From positions 88,641,401 through 88,705,400 of the forward strand of contig CM028379.1 of NCBI GenBank assembly GCA_013146195.2: 64,000 nt of DNA. Direction: 5' to 3'. This document shows, piece after piece, positions 35,967 to 46,453 of this stretch (position 1 is its first letter; each line of letters opens with the position of its first letter). Under the pieces are notes generated by a model, which made no database searches, had not been told where the DNA came from, and worked only from the letters and a program-made list of their open reading frames with translations. Source of the DNA: Codonopsis lanceolata. Lineage: Eukaryota > Streptophyta > Magnoliopsida > Asterales > Campanulaceae. A program made the position numbers and the translations under genes.

Positions 35967-36598
35967 CAGGCGGATCCACATGGGTAGCAGGGGTGTCCAT
36001 GGACACCGCCCAAAAAATAATAATTTGGACTATGTTTGTGATATTTGACAATTAGACCCTCAAAAAAATTTATTGGATCCCTCCCAAATTTTGTAAAAAA
36101 TATTGTCAAGATGGATTTATAAAATCGAATGTCCGATCAATTTTTAAATGATTCTCTTACATGTTATATCGAAAAAGACATGTTAATAAATGTTAGTGAT
36201 GATGATGTAATTACACGTTCTCAACATATGAAAATGCGTAAAGGACAAATTGTAATTTATACTCCGTATTTTTTTTATGTAATACTCCCTCCGTCCCAAA
36301 ATATATGACGTTTTGGGAGGTTTTTTTGTTCCAAAATGGATGACACTTTGTAATTTTCAAGAAACTTTTTCCCTCTTTTTTTCCCTCTAATTCTACTCAT
36401 ATTTATTGATTCCGTAACATGTGTTTGGATCTTTGAACAAGAATATCGAGACACCTTATTAATTTTTGGATAGGGGTAGTTTAGCCTTTACAATATATTT
36501 CCTTGGTCTATATGAAAAGCCCCAAAAACATATTTTGGGACAGAGGGAGTAGTTAAAATTTTGGATACCGGTCAACATTATTCTTGGATCCGGCACTG
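35967..36598. mobile_element. hAT-like non-autonomous element, second copy
   Basis: It begins CAGGCGGATCC and ends GGATCCGGCACTG, so the ends are inverted (CAGTGCCGGATCC). The interior is related to 30825-31538, sharing GTGTCCATGGACACCGC near the left end. The related site at about 40402 (ACTTGTATAAAACGG) lacks it, which supports the insertion. An exact target duplication could not be seen. Confidence 0.65.
36285..36549. mobile_element. Stowaway MITE (Tc1/mariner type)
   Basis: A 265-bp element with ends CTCCCTCCGTCCCAAAA and, reversed, CTCCCTCTGTCCCAAAA, flanked by TA on both sides (36283-36284 and 36550-36551). It lies inside the hAT-like element. The other hAT-like copy has a single TA at the matching place (near 31503), which is the empty site. 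Confidence 0.9.
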
Positions 36599-37289
36599 GT
36601 TTAAAACAGCTTTACGTATATTTGTTGTAAGACGGATCCTTTTTACTCGACTTATCGTATATTGATAGATTAAGCTATAAGAGAGTGATGGTCCATCTTA
36701 CGAAATAAAATCCGTAAGACGGTTTTACAAAAAAAGATACTTTTAAATAAAAGGTAAGAATTCAAAACAATGCCGTTTGCAGTTTGCACAATCCCTAACA
36801 AAGTAACAATGTCATTAATTGCATTTTTCTGTAATGAGTCAGCAAACAAATTTTTTAACACGCTAGTAAACATTCATTTCTTGGGATGCTTCGCAACTTG
36901 TGTGGCAGTGGTCTCAAATGGTTATGGCAGCATTCATCTTCATCTTGCTAGTAAAACTCAATTTGCTTACTTAACTAATTCGCAAATTCTTATTCTTTTG
37001 AAACGACTAACATGCTCCCTTAACATCGAATCGAACTATTTGTATAGTTTTTATTTTTATTGAGTTGATGTAATAACCGAACCAGATGAAATCGAGTTAA
37101 GTAAAACTAACAAGTTTAAAATTGAGTCTTCTTTTTTTTTTTTTTTTTAATCTTAAAGTCAAACTTTCACCAAGTTTCTCCGCTGCCTACCGTGATGAAA
37201 TGGGGTATTTACAAAAATGATCAAGTCAAAAATGACTTGGTCATTTGTAGTCTCACTTAAAAAAAAAAAAAACTCTTTTATGGCTTAAT
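36599..37289. repeat. Dispersed repeat block, related to 46454-47040
   Basis: The block GTAAGACGG...GCTTCGCAACTTGTGTGGCAG...AACTAATTCGCAAATTC is shared with 46480-47040 and partly 39110-39215. 36640-36700 is an uninterrupted version of the sequence into which the composite Copia at 40490 was inserted. There is no gene. Confidence 0.6.
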
Positions 37290-37625
37290 TTATCGATAAA
37301 CCACTGATAAACCACGACTCGTTTATCGGTAAACCAGTAGAAATGCACCACCCCCTTAACATCCGAAATCACTGGTTGACAGTGTGGTCGACAGACCGAT
37401 CACTTGGTCGACCAAGTGGTTTACAGTGATTTATTGATAAACCAGTGTAAACCATTTGATCAACAACTGGTTTATCAATAAACCAGTGTAAAACCACTTG
37501 GTCGACAAAGCAGGTTTATCGTCGAATTGGTCAACCAGTCGACAACTGGTTTATCAATAAACCATTGTAAAACTACTTGTTCGACCAACTGGTTTATCTG
37601 GTCAACCAAGTGGTTTATGGTCAAA
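37290..37625. repeat. Cluster of short palindromes
   Basis: Repeated near-perfect palindromes. ACTGGTTTAT-CA-ATAAACCAGT occurs with variants several times, and TTGGTCGACCAAGTGG-type palindromes lie between them. The spacing is roughly 60-80 bases. There is no coding frame. Confidence 0.7.
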
Positions 37626-38977
37626 AGTTATATATGTTCATCAACCGGGTCAAATGGCCGTATTTGACTAATGCCACGTGAGTGAGGAAATGATAGTAAG
37701 TAGGTCTGACAATTACAACAAAAACCCATTAACCTACCCAACCCAACCCGATCTATTATCTTCTTTTTTTTAATTGAAATGGGTTACCCATTTCGATCCA
37801 AAAATATTAACGGGTCGAGTTAACACGGCTTAGACCCGTTTCTTATTTCAACCCACTATTTCTTCCCTATGCAAAAGTGTGATTTTTTTGGCGAAAAAAA
37901 TGGGTCACTCCGTTGACCCGCTACCTATTTCAACCCATTTAATTTTGTGTTATAAAAGGTCTCGACTCGACCCACCTCATCCAAATCGTCAGCCCTATTA
38001 GTAAGGTTTCTAGTGGTAGCACAAACTTTAAAATCAAGCTACAAAAATAAATTAAGGTCGGCGAGGATTGGCGTAGACATCGACTTAGTCGATTAGGCGT
38101 CGACTAAAAAAATCGTTGCGGTAGAAAGGGGCCTAGCGCTTAGCCAAAGTCTAAACGAAACTAGGCGGAGAGTTTTAGAACACTGCTATCATTAATTAAT
38201 CCTAACTTATTGGAGTATTATACTATGTTATCATTGTTGTCCTAAAATTTTACTCCGAACTTATTGGAGTAATTCATTCTGTTAATACTATATACATTCA
38301 TATAAAATATATCCTCATTCCATTCCTATTAGATGTCTTCAATGGCGGATCAAAAAAAATTATTTTTAAAACGACCTCACAAATTTTAACTATTCATAAA
38401 AAAATTAAAAATAACAAATGTAATCTACACGTTTATATAGGTTGAGTGGAGTCTCTACCCATAACAACGTCACATTTTTTTAGGTAATCCACCTCGTGTC
38501 GTGGTGTCTTGTCTTGATTTTCTTTTTTTTCTTTTTTTGGCATGTGGAAAATGATTGTTTTTCTAACAAAACTTTGATATATATCTTTTTTTTCAAAACC
38601 ATAAAATACATAATTTGTAACACACAAAATATACTTTGAATTACTTGTGTTATTGTGAAAATAAAAATAAAAAACACAAATAATTTTATTTTTTTTCAAA
38701 AATATTCAATTTAACTTTAAAGTTCAACCGATTCAAAAAGAATATTTATTTATAAACATAGAGAGTAATCTTTTTTTAGTTACCACGTCCGTTTTAATAA
38801 TTTGGTTGTATTAAGTATTAACATAAGAAAAAATAACATGGTAAGTAGTCCATTAAATTCTCCCAATAAGGCGGTTTAATTCCAGGCAGTGTTTTCCGTA
38901 CGGCTCTGCCATTGCAATGGACCACTCTTCGTCGTCGTTTTGCCTTCCGTACTATAGGCAACCCCACGATTAAGAAC
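37626..38977. other. Non-coding
   Basis: No gene is seen. A repeat at 37730-37990 is shared with 35340-35580. The minus-strand open frame at 38433-38699 is an A/T-run product. Confidence 0.4.
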
Positions 38978-39076
38978 ATTGTGTCGCTCCGTCAGCCGCC
39001 CTTCCTGTACCAGCTTGGGCACACGCCTGTTCTTCGCTTCCAATAGCCATTGAATTATATCATTCAGTAAAGTCTC
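38978..39076 (-). pseudogene. Protein phosphatase 1-like exon-1 fragment, copy B
   Basis: The minus strand reads ETLLNDIIQWLLEAKNRR and then LVQEGRLTERHN. This resembles the N-terminal start of plant type-1 Ser/Thr protein phosphatases (family pattern ...LLNDIIRRLLEAKN...). No catalytic GDxHG motif is present. The same piece lies at 42181-42286, inside an LTR. It is a short gene fragment without function; the family call is tentative. Confidence 0.45.
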
Positions 39077-39257
39077 AAGAATCCAACCATTACACAGATC
39101 TAACCCCACTTGGATTTCTTGGGATGTCTCGCAACTTGTGTCGCAGTGGTCTCAAATGGCAGCATTCATCTTCAGCTTGCTAGTAAAACTCAATTTGCTT
39201 ACCTAACTAAAATAAGAAAGGTACGTGTCACATTCCATGTGGTGAAAGACCCAACTT

Positions 39258-40124
39258 TAGCGGGCCCCCTTCTAGTACATGGTCCCTTAGCCTTAATTCT
39301 ACTAAGAATTTGTTTAATGATGAATACTCTCCTTCTTAATTTTCAGGACAATGTAAACTCTTTCATTTTAGGGACTATGTGAATTTTATTTTGAACTTTT
39401 TGTAATAACATTAGTTTGTAATTTAGTGTCTTAATTACTTTTTAGATTTGCAATTTAGTTTTTATTCATACTTGTTATTTTTATATATCAAGTACAAAAT
39501 TATTAAAATTTTAGTATATGAAAAATTATTTTTAATTTTTTAATTATTTTTAATTTAGTGATGGAATTCAGAGACGGAGTCCTTGTCGCTACATATTTGG
39601 TTGGGTATATTTAAAAAAAAAATTATGACGGAGACTCCGTCACGAATTAGTGACGGAGGGACATTTATCAGCGACGAATATTCCGTCTCTACACAATATT
39701 CTATAAATATTTTAAATTCATTCAGCGACGGAGATTCCTTCGCTAATTAGTGACGAAGAGACATATATCAGCGACGATCGTTCCGTCTCTAATTAGTGAT
39801 GGAGAGACTTTTATCAGTGACGGATGTTCCGTCTCTATACAATATTACATATATATTTTAAATTCTTTCAGCGATGGAACTTCCGTCGCAAATTAGTGAC
39901 GGAGGACATTTAATGACTGAATAAAATGACGGAACCTCGGGCCATCGACAACGGATTTTTTCAAAGCCTCCATCGATCGCTGATTCGAATTCACCTATCC
40001 GAATCGCGACAATCGCTTAGTGATCGAGGCGTTGACGTGTTCCGTCGCTGAAGTGAAATTAGTGACGGAAATCCATTTTTAGTGATGGAAATTTCCGTAA
40101 CTGATTACCGATTTTCTAGTAGTG
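39258..40124. mobile_element. Truncated CACTA-like element, right end
   Basis: There are many GCGACGGA and TTCCGTC subterminal repeats from 39550, and a right tip GATTTTCTAGTAGTG whose reverse starts CACTACTAGAAAATC. It is the same family as 27055-29083. No left CACTA tip is found; the left edge is set where the flanking repeat (39200-39257) stops, so it is approximate. Confidence 0.6.
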
Positions 40125-40489
40125 TCACGGATCTCGACGACTTTCGGCACCTCCATTATAGTATACTGATATTTTTGCCACATCGATTAATATGAATGTT
40201 AATGATTTTTTTTCCATTTCTTAACTTTTAGAAGAAAAACTAAACTAAGAAAAGAACGTGTCACATTCCATGTGGTGAAAGACCCAACTTCTTGGAAACC
40301 CTAGCTATGTAAGACCTAAGTAAGAAAATTCGTGGAATTGTTGGACCTACATGTGCACATTGTGATATCATATCATAATAAATAAATAAAGGTAAAAACT
40401 TGTATAAAACGGTTTTACGTATATTTATTGTAAGACGGATCCTTTTTATCCGACTCATCGTATATTGATGGATTGAGATGTGAGAGAGT

Positions 40490-40971
40490 TAATGAGTTTG
40501 AAGATGAAAGGATTAACATGAAATATTATTTTGATCGTGAAGAACAAGTCAAGAAGTTGTATATCAAGTATAAAGTTCGTCCTCAATCGCGAGTGAAGAT
40601 GAAGACCGATGTTCAAATTCAAGTGTATGAAATACTGACAGCTGTAAAGATTGCGTTGAATATTATTGCTCGAGATGGCGATGGACCAACGAGCTTGGTT
40701 TAAGGGAGGCAATGTTGACTATTAAACCAAGCACAATCCAACTAAAATTAGTATTTGTTTTTAAGTCTCTATTATTTATTATTTAGTGGTCAATTAGTAT
40801 TGTGTTTCCTAATTAATTTATAGTTTATTATTAGGACTATTATAAATAGATGGTTTGAGAAACCTTATTACAACCATTAGATAGGAGGATTAAAAATATA
40901 GTAAGAGAGGTTTTGTGTAAGCCTACTGGTATCAGAGTTTTAATTAATTAGACAATTTTATATTGTCTACA
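40490..40971 (+). repeat. Left 482-bp LTR of the permuted element
   Basis: It runs from TAATGAGTTTG to TTGTCTACA. It contains the coding end of the foreign frame (stop at 40700), AAGGGAGGCAA plus TGTTGACTATT at 40713 like an older purine tract and LTR start, a TATA box TATAAATA at 40841-40848, and a TGGTATCAGAG primer-site-like word at about 40927. An older LTR is thus embedded in this one. Confidence 0.75.
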
Positions 40972-41980
40972 TTTGGTTTTCAGAGATGTCCGTATGAGCA
41001 TACTTTATATGTCAAATCGTTGCATGGTGATATTCTTATTGTTTGCTTGTACGTAGATGATTTGATTTTCACTGGCAATAATTCGAAGATGGTGGCACAA
41101 TTTAGGGAGACTATGATAAATCAATTTGAGATGATAGATTTTGGGCTTATGTCTTACTTTCTTGGAATTGAAGTTGCTCAAGTAGATGGAGGAATTTTTA
41201 TTTCGCAAAAAAAATGCTACTGATATTTTGAAGAAATTTAAAATGGATAAGGCTAAACCAATTTTGACTTCACTTGAGGCGAAGTTGAAGTTAGTGAGTG
41301 ATGGTAATGGTGGTTTTGTTGATCCTACTTATTTTAGAAGATTGATTGGAAGTTTGAGATATTTAACTTCAATAAGGCCAGATATTGTTTATGGTGTTGG
41401 ATTGATTAGCAGGTTTATGGAATCTCCACGACAATCTCATTTGCAAGCTGCAAAACGAATTTTGCGCTATATTCGAGGTACGTGTAAGTGATGGTATTTT
41501 TTATTCGAGCTCAAGTGATGGGAAGCTAGTTGGTTATACAGATAGCGATTAGGTCAGTGATACCGAGAATATGAAAAGTACTTCGGTTATGCATTTTATC
41601 TTGTTCTAGGCGAGCTGTGGTCTTCAAAGAAACAACAGTTCTCTAAAGTCAAGCGTATACATGGCAAAGAACGGTAGTGTTACTCAAGCAACAGGGTTGC
41701 GAGATTGCTCAATGTTTTACAATTTAAGCAAGATTGTCCAACGAAGATTTTATGTGATAACAAGTCGGCGATCGCATTATCGAAGAATCCAGCTTTTTCA
41801 TGGTGAAGCAAGCATATCGACATCAAGTTTCACTTCATTCGTGATTTGTTCGTGATAAAGAGATCGTGGTTGAGTATTGTCCGATCAAGATCAAGTTGCG
41901 ATATTTTTACAAAGCCATCAAGAGCGAGCTATTTTGGAAGTTGAAGACTATGTTGGCATGATCAAGTTTGAAGACTTGGT
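40972..41980 (+). pseudogene. Copia RT second half and RNase H
   Basis: It starts directly at the end of the left LTR with FGFQRCPYEHTLYVK, then the catalytic LYVDDLIFTGN near 41050, FGLMSYFLGIEVAQ, and after a shift at about 41215 the connection region RRLIGSLRYLT and SHLQAAKRILRYIRGT. RNase H at 41500-41960 is shifted but recognisable, including the DIKFHFIRD-like end. A polypurine tract AAGGGAGG (41983-41990) follows. Its N-terminal partner is 4.6 kb downstream. Confidence 0.85.
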
Positions 41981-41993
41981 TTAAGGGAGGCAA

Positions 41994-42331
41994 TGTTGGG
42001 TCCTAAACCAAGTCTAATTAAAGGACCGAGTCCAATTTGATAAAGGTTTTATTTATGTATTAGTTTTTAACCTAGCCCAAATCCGATTAGAAAAATGATA
42101 GATTTAGGTACTATAAACATATGTGTTATTGAGATTTTTTAAATAAGTGTGAGATATAATTTTAGCCCCATAAAGAAAAACATTGTGTCGCTCCGTCAGC
42201 CGCCCTTCCTGTACCAGCTTCGACACACGCCTATTCTTCGCTTCCAATAGCCATTGAATTATATCATTCAGTAAAGTCTCGTCCATTGCCCCACTCCAAT
42301 TCACACAGAAAAAACTAGTGCTCTCCATCTA

Positions 42332-42363
<32 letters not shown>

Positions 42364-42432
42364 TTCACTCTCACACAAATATTTAATCAAATAAGTCTTT
42401 CACTAATATTAGTATTATTATCATAGTCTACA
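41994..42432 (+). repeat. Internal single LTR (LTR1) of the permuted element
   Basis: It begins TGTTGGGTCC right after a purine tract and ends TAGTCTACA, followed by TTTGGTATCAGAGC, the primer site (42435-42446). There is no second copy in the window. The right half contains a reversed protein phosphatase exon-1 fragment and a (CT)n run at 42331-42358. Its first and last bases resemble those of the old LTR embedded in the 482-bp repeat. Confidence 0.7.
42181..42286 (-). pseudogene. Protein phosphatase 1-like exon-1 fragment, copy A, inside an LTR
   Basis: On the minus strand, ATG at 42286 begins MDETLLNDIIQWLLEAKNRR, then LVQEGRLTERHN, and breaks off. Upstream (42290-42358) is a CT/GA-rich stretch that looks like a 5' leader. 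This resembles the N-terminus of plant PP1 (MDE-LLNDII-RLLEAKN). It is in reverse orientation to the retrotransposon and lacks all catalytic motifs. The family call rests on about 20 residues. Confidence 0.5.
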
Positions 42433-42452
42433 TTTGGTATCAGAGCTAGTTC

Positions 42453-43380
42453 GTGGTCAAGATGGTTTGTAGCAAGGTTTACATGGGTCCTAAATTTGAC
42501 GGAAAAATTAATTTTTCTGATTGGAGATGTCATATGTATAATTTTTTGGTGGTCTGTGATTTAGAAAAATACGTTGATGAGAAATTACGGAGAATACGGG
42601 TAAAGGAGAGAAAATCAAGTCTGCTGAAGCACTTGATTACATTTTTAATGCAGTTGAAGATGGCGTTCGGAAGAAGATTATTGGTTCTAAATTAACACAT
42701 TAAGCGTTCGATGTTTTGACAAAGACGTACGGAGGTGATGATAGAGTTAAGAGAAATTATTTACAAGTTTTGACGAAGAAATTTGAAAATATAAATATGG
42801 AGAAATCGGATAAAGTTTCGGATTATATCTCTCGTGTGAGCGATCTGGCTTCAGATATGAAGGCAAACGGAGATGATGTTTCAGATGAAAGAATTTATTC
42901 GAAAATTCTTCGTTCGATGACGAAAGCTTTTCAAGGTGCTACAGAAATAAATATGGCGACTAAAGATTTGAAGACGTTGACAGTAGCAGAATTATAATCT
43001 GCCCTTATTAGTCATGAGTTACTATTTGGTGAAAGATCAGAGAAAAGAGATGAAGCGGCATTGCAAAGTCAAGTTAATTTGAAAAATGTGAATGATGGAT
43101 CAAAGGATAATAATGGATCAAATCAAGCTAGGAAACCAAAATCATGGTGGTAGAGGTCACGGGTACAACAACAGAGGTCGCGGATACAACAATAGAGGTG
43201 ATCGCGGTAACAATAATGGAGATGGTCGTGGCTACAACAACAGTGGTGGTCGTGGCTACAATAATGGCGGTGGACAAAGTTACAACAATAATGGTAATCA
43301 TGGTTACAACAATGGTGGTGGCCGTGGCTACAATAATCGAGGTAGAGGCAATTACAATTCTGGTGGCGGACAAAGAGGAA
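42453..43380 (+). pseudogene. Copia gag of the permuted element
   Basis: It starts near the ATG at 42462 with PKFDGKINFSDWRCHMYNF. It shifts frame at about 42600-42700 and continues YGGDDRVKRNYLQVLTKKFE, with an in-frame stop at about 42996. Then a run of RGYNN/GGGYNN repeats (43140-43420) forms a Gly/Asn/Arg-rich RNA-binding tail. The CCHC knuckle CYNCGKSGHKITDC follows near 43443-43484. Confidence 0.8.
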
Positions 43381-43439
43381 ATAATTATTGGCATGACAGA
43401 TCAGGCGGAGGTAATAATTACGGAGGTAACAATACTAAT

Positions 43440-45600
43440 TGTTGTTATAATTGTGGAAAATCGGGTCATAAAATCACTGATTGCAGATATAGAAGGGAAA
43501 ATAATGGAAATTATCATGTTAATAATTATGCTGAAAATAATGTTGAAAATTCGGAAACTTTGCTGTTAGTTAGTAGTAGTGAGAACTCAAGTGATAAAAA
43601 TACATGGTATTTGGATTCGGGGTGTATCAATCATATGTGTGGGAGCAAAGAATTATTTTCTGATTTGGATGAATCTATTAGATCTAAGGTAAAATTTGGT
43701 AATAATGCGAAAGTGCCGGTGATGGGAAAAGGAAGGATCTCAATTTCATTGAAAGATGGCTCTAAAAATTTTATCTCTGATGTTTACTATGTTCCAAGTT
43801 TTCAGAAAAATTTAGGAGTATGGGGCAACTTTCAGAAAAGGGCTATGATATGAGAATATTTAATGGAGTCTGTAGTATTGGTGATGGACAGAGAGGACTA
43901 ATAGCAAAGGTAAATATGTCTCCGAATCGCTTATTCTGTTTGACGTTAGATTGTGGAAATTTATCCTGCTTTAGTTCTGTGATTCATGATCATAATTGGT
44001 TGTGGCACATGCGGTTTGGGCACGTTAATTTTGGAAGTTTTAATTATCTTGCTCATAAACGAATGGTTAATGGATTGCCTACGATTAATGTTCCTAATGG
44101 AGTTTGTTAAACATGTGTTTTAGGCAAGAAGCATAGAGATGTTTTTCCTACAGGCAAATCTTGGAGGGCAAAGAGAATATTGGAGTTGATTCATTCAGAT
44201 TTATGCTCGGTTGAAGTTGCTTCTAACGGAGGTTGCAGGTATTTTGTCACGTTTATTGATGATTTTAGTATAAAAGCATGGGTGTATTTTTGAAAGAAAA
44301 TCGATGCTTGTGATATGTTTAAGAAGTTTAAGTATTTTGTGGAGAAACAAAGTGGAAATAAAATTAAAGCTTTGAGAACCGATAGAGGCACCGAGTATCT
44401 TGTTTGTGATGATTTTCTTGAGAAGCATGATATTGAACATCAGTTGACTGCTAGATATACTCCGCAACAAAATGGTGTAGCAGAGAGAAAAAATAGAACT
44501 ATTATGGATATGGTTAGGTGCATTTTGAGTTTCAAGAAATTTCCTAAGAGTTTTTGGGCCAAAGTAGTTGCGTGTGCAATTTATGTTTTGAATAGATGCT
44601 CAACAAGAAGTGTGCGTGATAGAACTCCAGAAGAGGCTTGGAGTGGCCGAAGACCTTATATTGGACATCTTAGGGTGTTTGGTTGTGTTGCTTATTCTCA
44701 TGTGCCTGATCATTTGAGAAAGAAACTTGATGACAAAAGTGAAAAGTGTATTTTTATTGGGTATAGTGATGCGTCAAAAGCTTATAAATTATTCAACCCA
44801 GTAACAAATAAGGTTATTGTTAGTAGAGATGTGACTTTCGATGAGATTGCTATTTGGGATTGGTCTTCTAAAGAAAAAGAAAATTCAAGATTTGATTCTC
44901 CAAATGTTTCTGCTCAAGATGAAAATGTTAATGTTCAAGGTGATGTTCCTACTCCTACAGCTACACAGGGAGAAAATTTTGGGCGTCCGCAGAGACAACG
45001 TAACTTACCAGCTAGGTTGCAAGATTATGTTGTGGGCAATGATAATGAGATATCCAATGAAGATATAGTGAACTTTGCTTTATTTGCAGATTGTGATCCA
45101 ATTAGTTTTGATGAGGCATCTTGTGAAGATCATTGGATTCAAGCAATAGATGATGAGATTCATGCGATTGAGAAGAATAACACATGGGAGCTTACTACAT
45201 TGCCAACTAGTAAGAAGGCAATTGGTGTGAAGTGGGTTTACATGACTAAGTACAAACCAAATGGTGAAGTTGATCGTTACAAGGCAAGGTTAGTTGCAAA
45301 AGGTTACAAGCAAAAGCCAGGTATTGATTATTTTGAAGTATTTGCACCAGTTGCTAGAATTGATACTGTCCGTATGATTATTTCTCTAGCTGCTTAACAT
45401 AGTTGGAAATTTTATCAAATGGATGTTAAATCGGCTTTCTTGAATGGCGTCCTTGAAGAAGAGGTATATGTTGAACAACCTGCAGGGTATGTTAAAAGTG
45501 GCAATGAAGATAAAGTTTATCAGTTGAAAAGGGTTTTGTATGGCTTGAAGCAAGCTCCTAGTCCTTGGTATACTCGCATTGATTCGTATTTTGTGGAAAA
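43440..45600 (+). pseudogene. Copia protease, integrase and RT first half
   Basis: After the zinc knuckle comes protease WYLDSGCINHMC near 43605. Integrase has an HHCC region (WLWHMRFGHVNF near 44000) with a stop at 44108, DLCS near 44200, a stop at 44292, TDRGTEYL near 44380 and QQNGVAERKNR near 44465. RT begins near 45120 (HWIQAIDDEI, VKWVYMTKYKPNGEVDRYKARLVAKGYKQ). There is a stop at 45395, then MDVKSAFLNGVLEEEVYVEQP and YGLKQAPSPWYTRIDSYFVEN. Homology ends there, immediately before the point where the left-hand RT fragment begins. Confidence 0.88.
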
Positions 45601-45828
45601 TGACATTTTACAAGCAGATAATAACGAACATGGAAAAAATGCTCTAAACAAAGAGAGTGATCCCCGCACTATCAGCCCAACTGGGGCTGCTGTTAATCAC
45701 ACAACGTTAGATAATGAGTTAAGTCATAATCCGGCTACTAGAGAGCCAGCACATGTCAATCTTCAATCTAGATATTCCTTCAAGGCAGAGTATGTAGCTG
45801 CAGAGGATAAGATTGATGATTATAGTAG

Positions 45829-46182
45829 TGGAAAAGAAAAAGAGATAGATCAAAGGACGAGAAGGGAGAGTTAGAAATCAGTCGTAAGCTCCTAGATGAA
45901 TCTCAGATGAATTGCGCTCACCTAGAAAATTGTCTACGGAAAAACAAGTATAATTTATCAGATGGGGAAGATGATGAGTTTGAAGATGAATGGGTTAACA
46001 TGAAAGATTATTTTGATCGTGAAGAACAAGTCAAGAAGTTGTATATCAAGTATAAAGTTCGTCCTCAATCGCGAGTGAAGATGAAGACTGATGTTCGAAT
46101 TCAAGTGTATGAAATATTTACAGTTGTAAAGATTGCGTTGAATATTATTGCTCGAGATGGCGATGGACCAACGAGCTTGGTT
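45829..46182 (+). CDS. Foreign open frame of unknown origin running into the right LTR
   Basis: A continuous frame from about 45829 to the stop near 46183, about 118 codons with no clear start in frame before the internal ATG at 45907. It has a basic start KRKRDRSKDEKGELEISRKL, then LDESQMNCAHLENCLRKNK, an acidic patch GEDDEFEDEW, and a basic, helical C-terminus ending DGDGPTSLV. It is not a Copia domain; RNase H is expected here. I do not recognise the family with confidence. The left LTR carries the last part of the same frame with several substitutions. A preceding frame (45600-45873, HGKNALNKESDPRT...) is likewise not retroviral. It may be captured host sequence. Confidence 0.4.
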
Positions 46183-46453
46183 TAAGGGAGGCAATGTTGA
46201 CTATTAAATCAAGCACAATCCAACTAGAATTAGTATTTGTTTTTAAGTCTCTATTATTTATTATTTAGTGGTCAATTATTATTGTGTTTCCTAATTAATT
46301 TAGAATTTATTATTAGGACTATTATAAATAGATTGTTTGAGAAACTTTATTATAACCATTAGAGAGGAGGATTAAAAATATAGTAAGAGAGGTTTTGTGT
46401 AAGCCTATTGGTATTAGAGTTTTAATTAATTAGACAATTTTATATTGTCTACA

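Larger units (their letters stand above)
40490..46453 (+). mobile_element. Copia-derived LTR element with permuted interior
   Basis: A 5964-bp unit with two direct repeats of 482 bases (40490-40971 and 45972-46453), TG...CA in the right copy (the left starts TA), and AGAGT immediately outside both ends (40485-40489 and 46454-46458). A purine tract GATGGGGAAGA precedes the right repeat. The interior order is RT second half and RNase H (40972-41980), purine tract, a different LTR (41994-42432), primer site, gag, protease, integrase, RT first half (to about 45600), then a foreign open frame running into the right LTR. By eye the LTRs differ at about 20 positions, so the insertion is older than the TPS Copia. 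The interior has several stops and cannot encode working proteins. Confidence 0.8.

Noticed and set aside
37290..37625. CRISPR-like array
   Set aside because: This is a plant genome, the units are palindromes with drifting spacers, and no cas genes are present.
40713..40925. Treating this LTR-like start (TGTTGACTATT) and its partner at about 46195 as the true LTR pair
   Set aside because: The longer 482-bp repeats end exactly at a 5-bp AGAGT duplication, while the inner boundaries have none; the inner sequence is an older LTR embedded in the longer one.
43128..43569. Long open frames in two other registers over 43128-43569 (V/T/I-rich)
   Set aside because: They are shadows of the RGYNN-coding repeat in gag; repeats of GGTCGTGGCTACAA stay open in several frames.
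45829..45945. Assigning the foreign frame to an autophagy ATG11-type coiled coil because of the ELEISRKLLDES stretch
   Set aside because: The resemblance rests on a short stretch recalled without alignment, and the neighbouring KRKRDRSKDEK does not fit; left as unknown.
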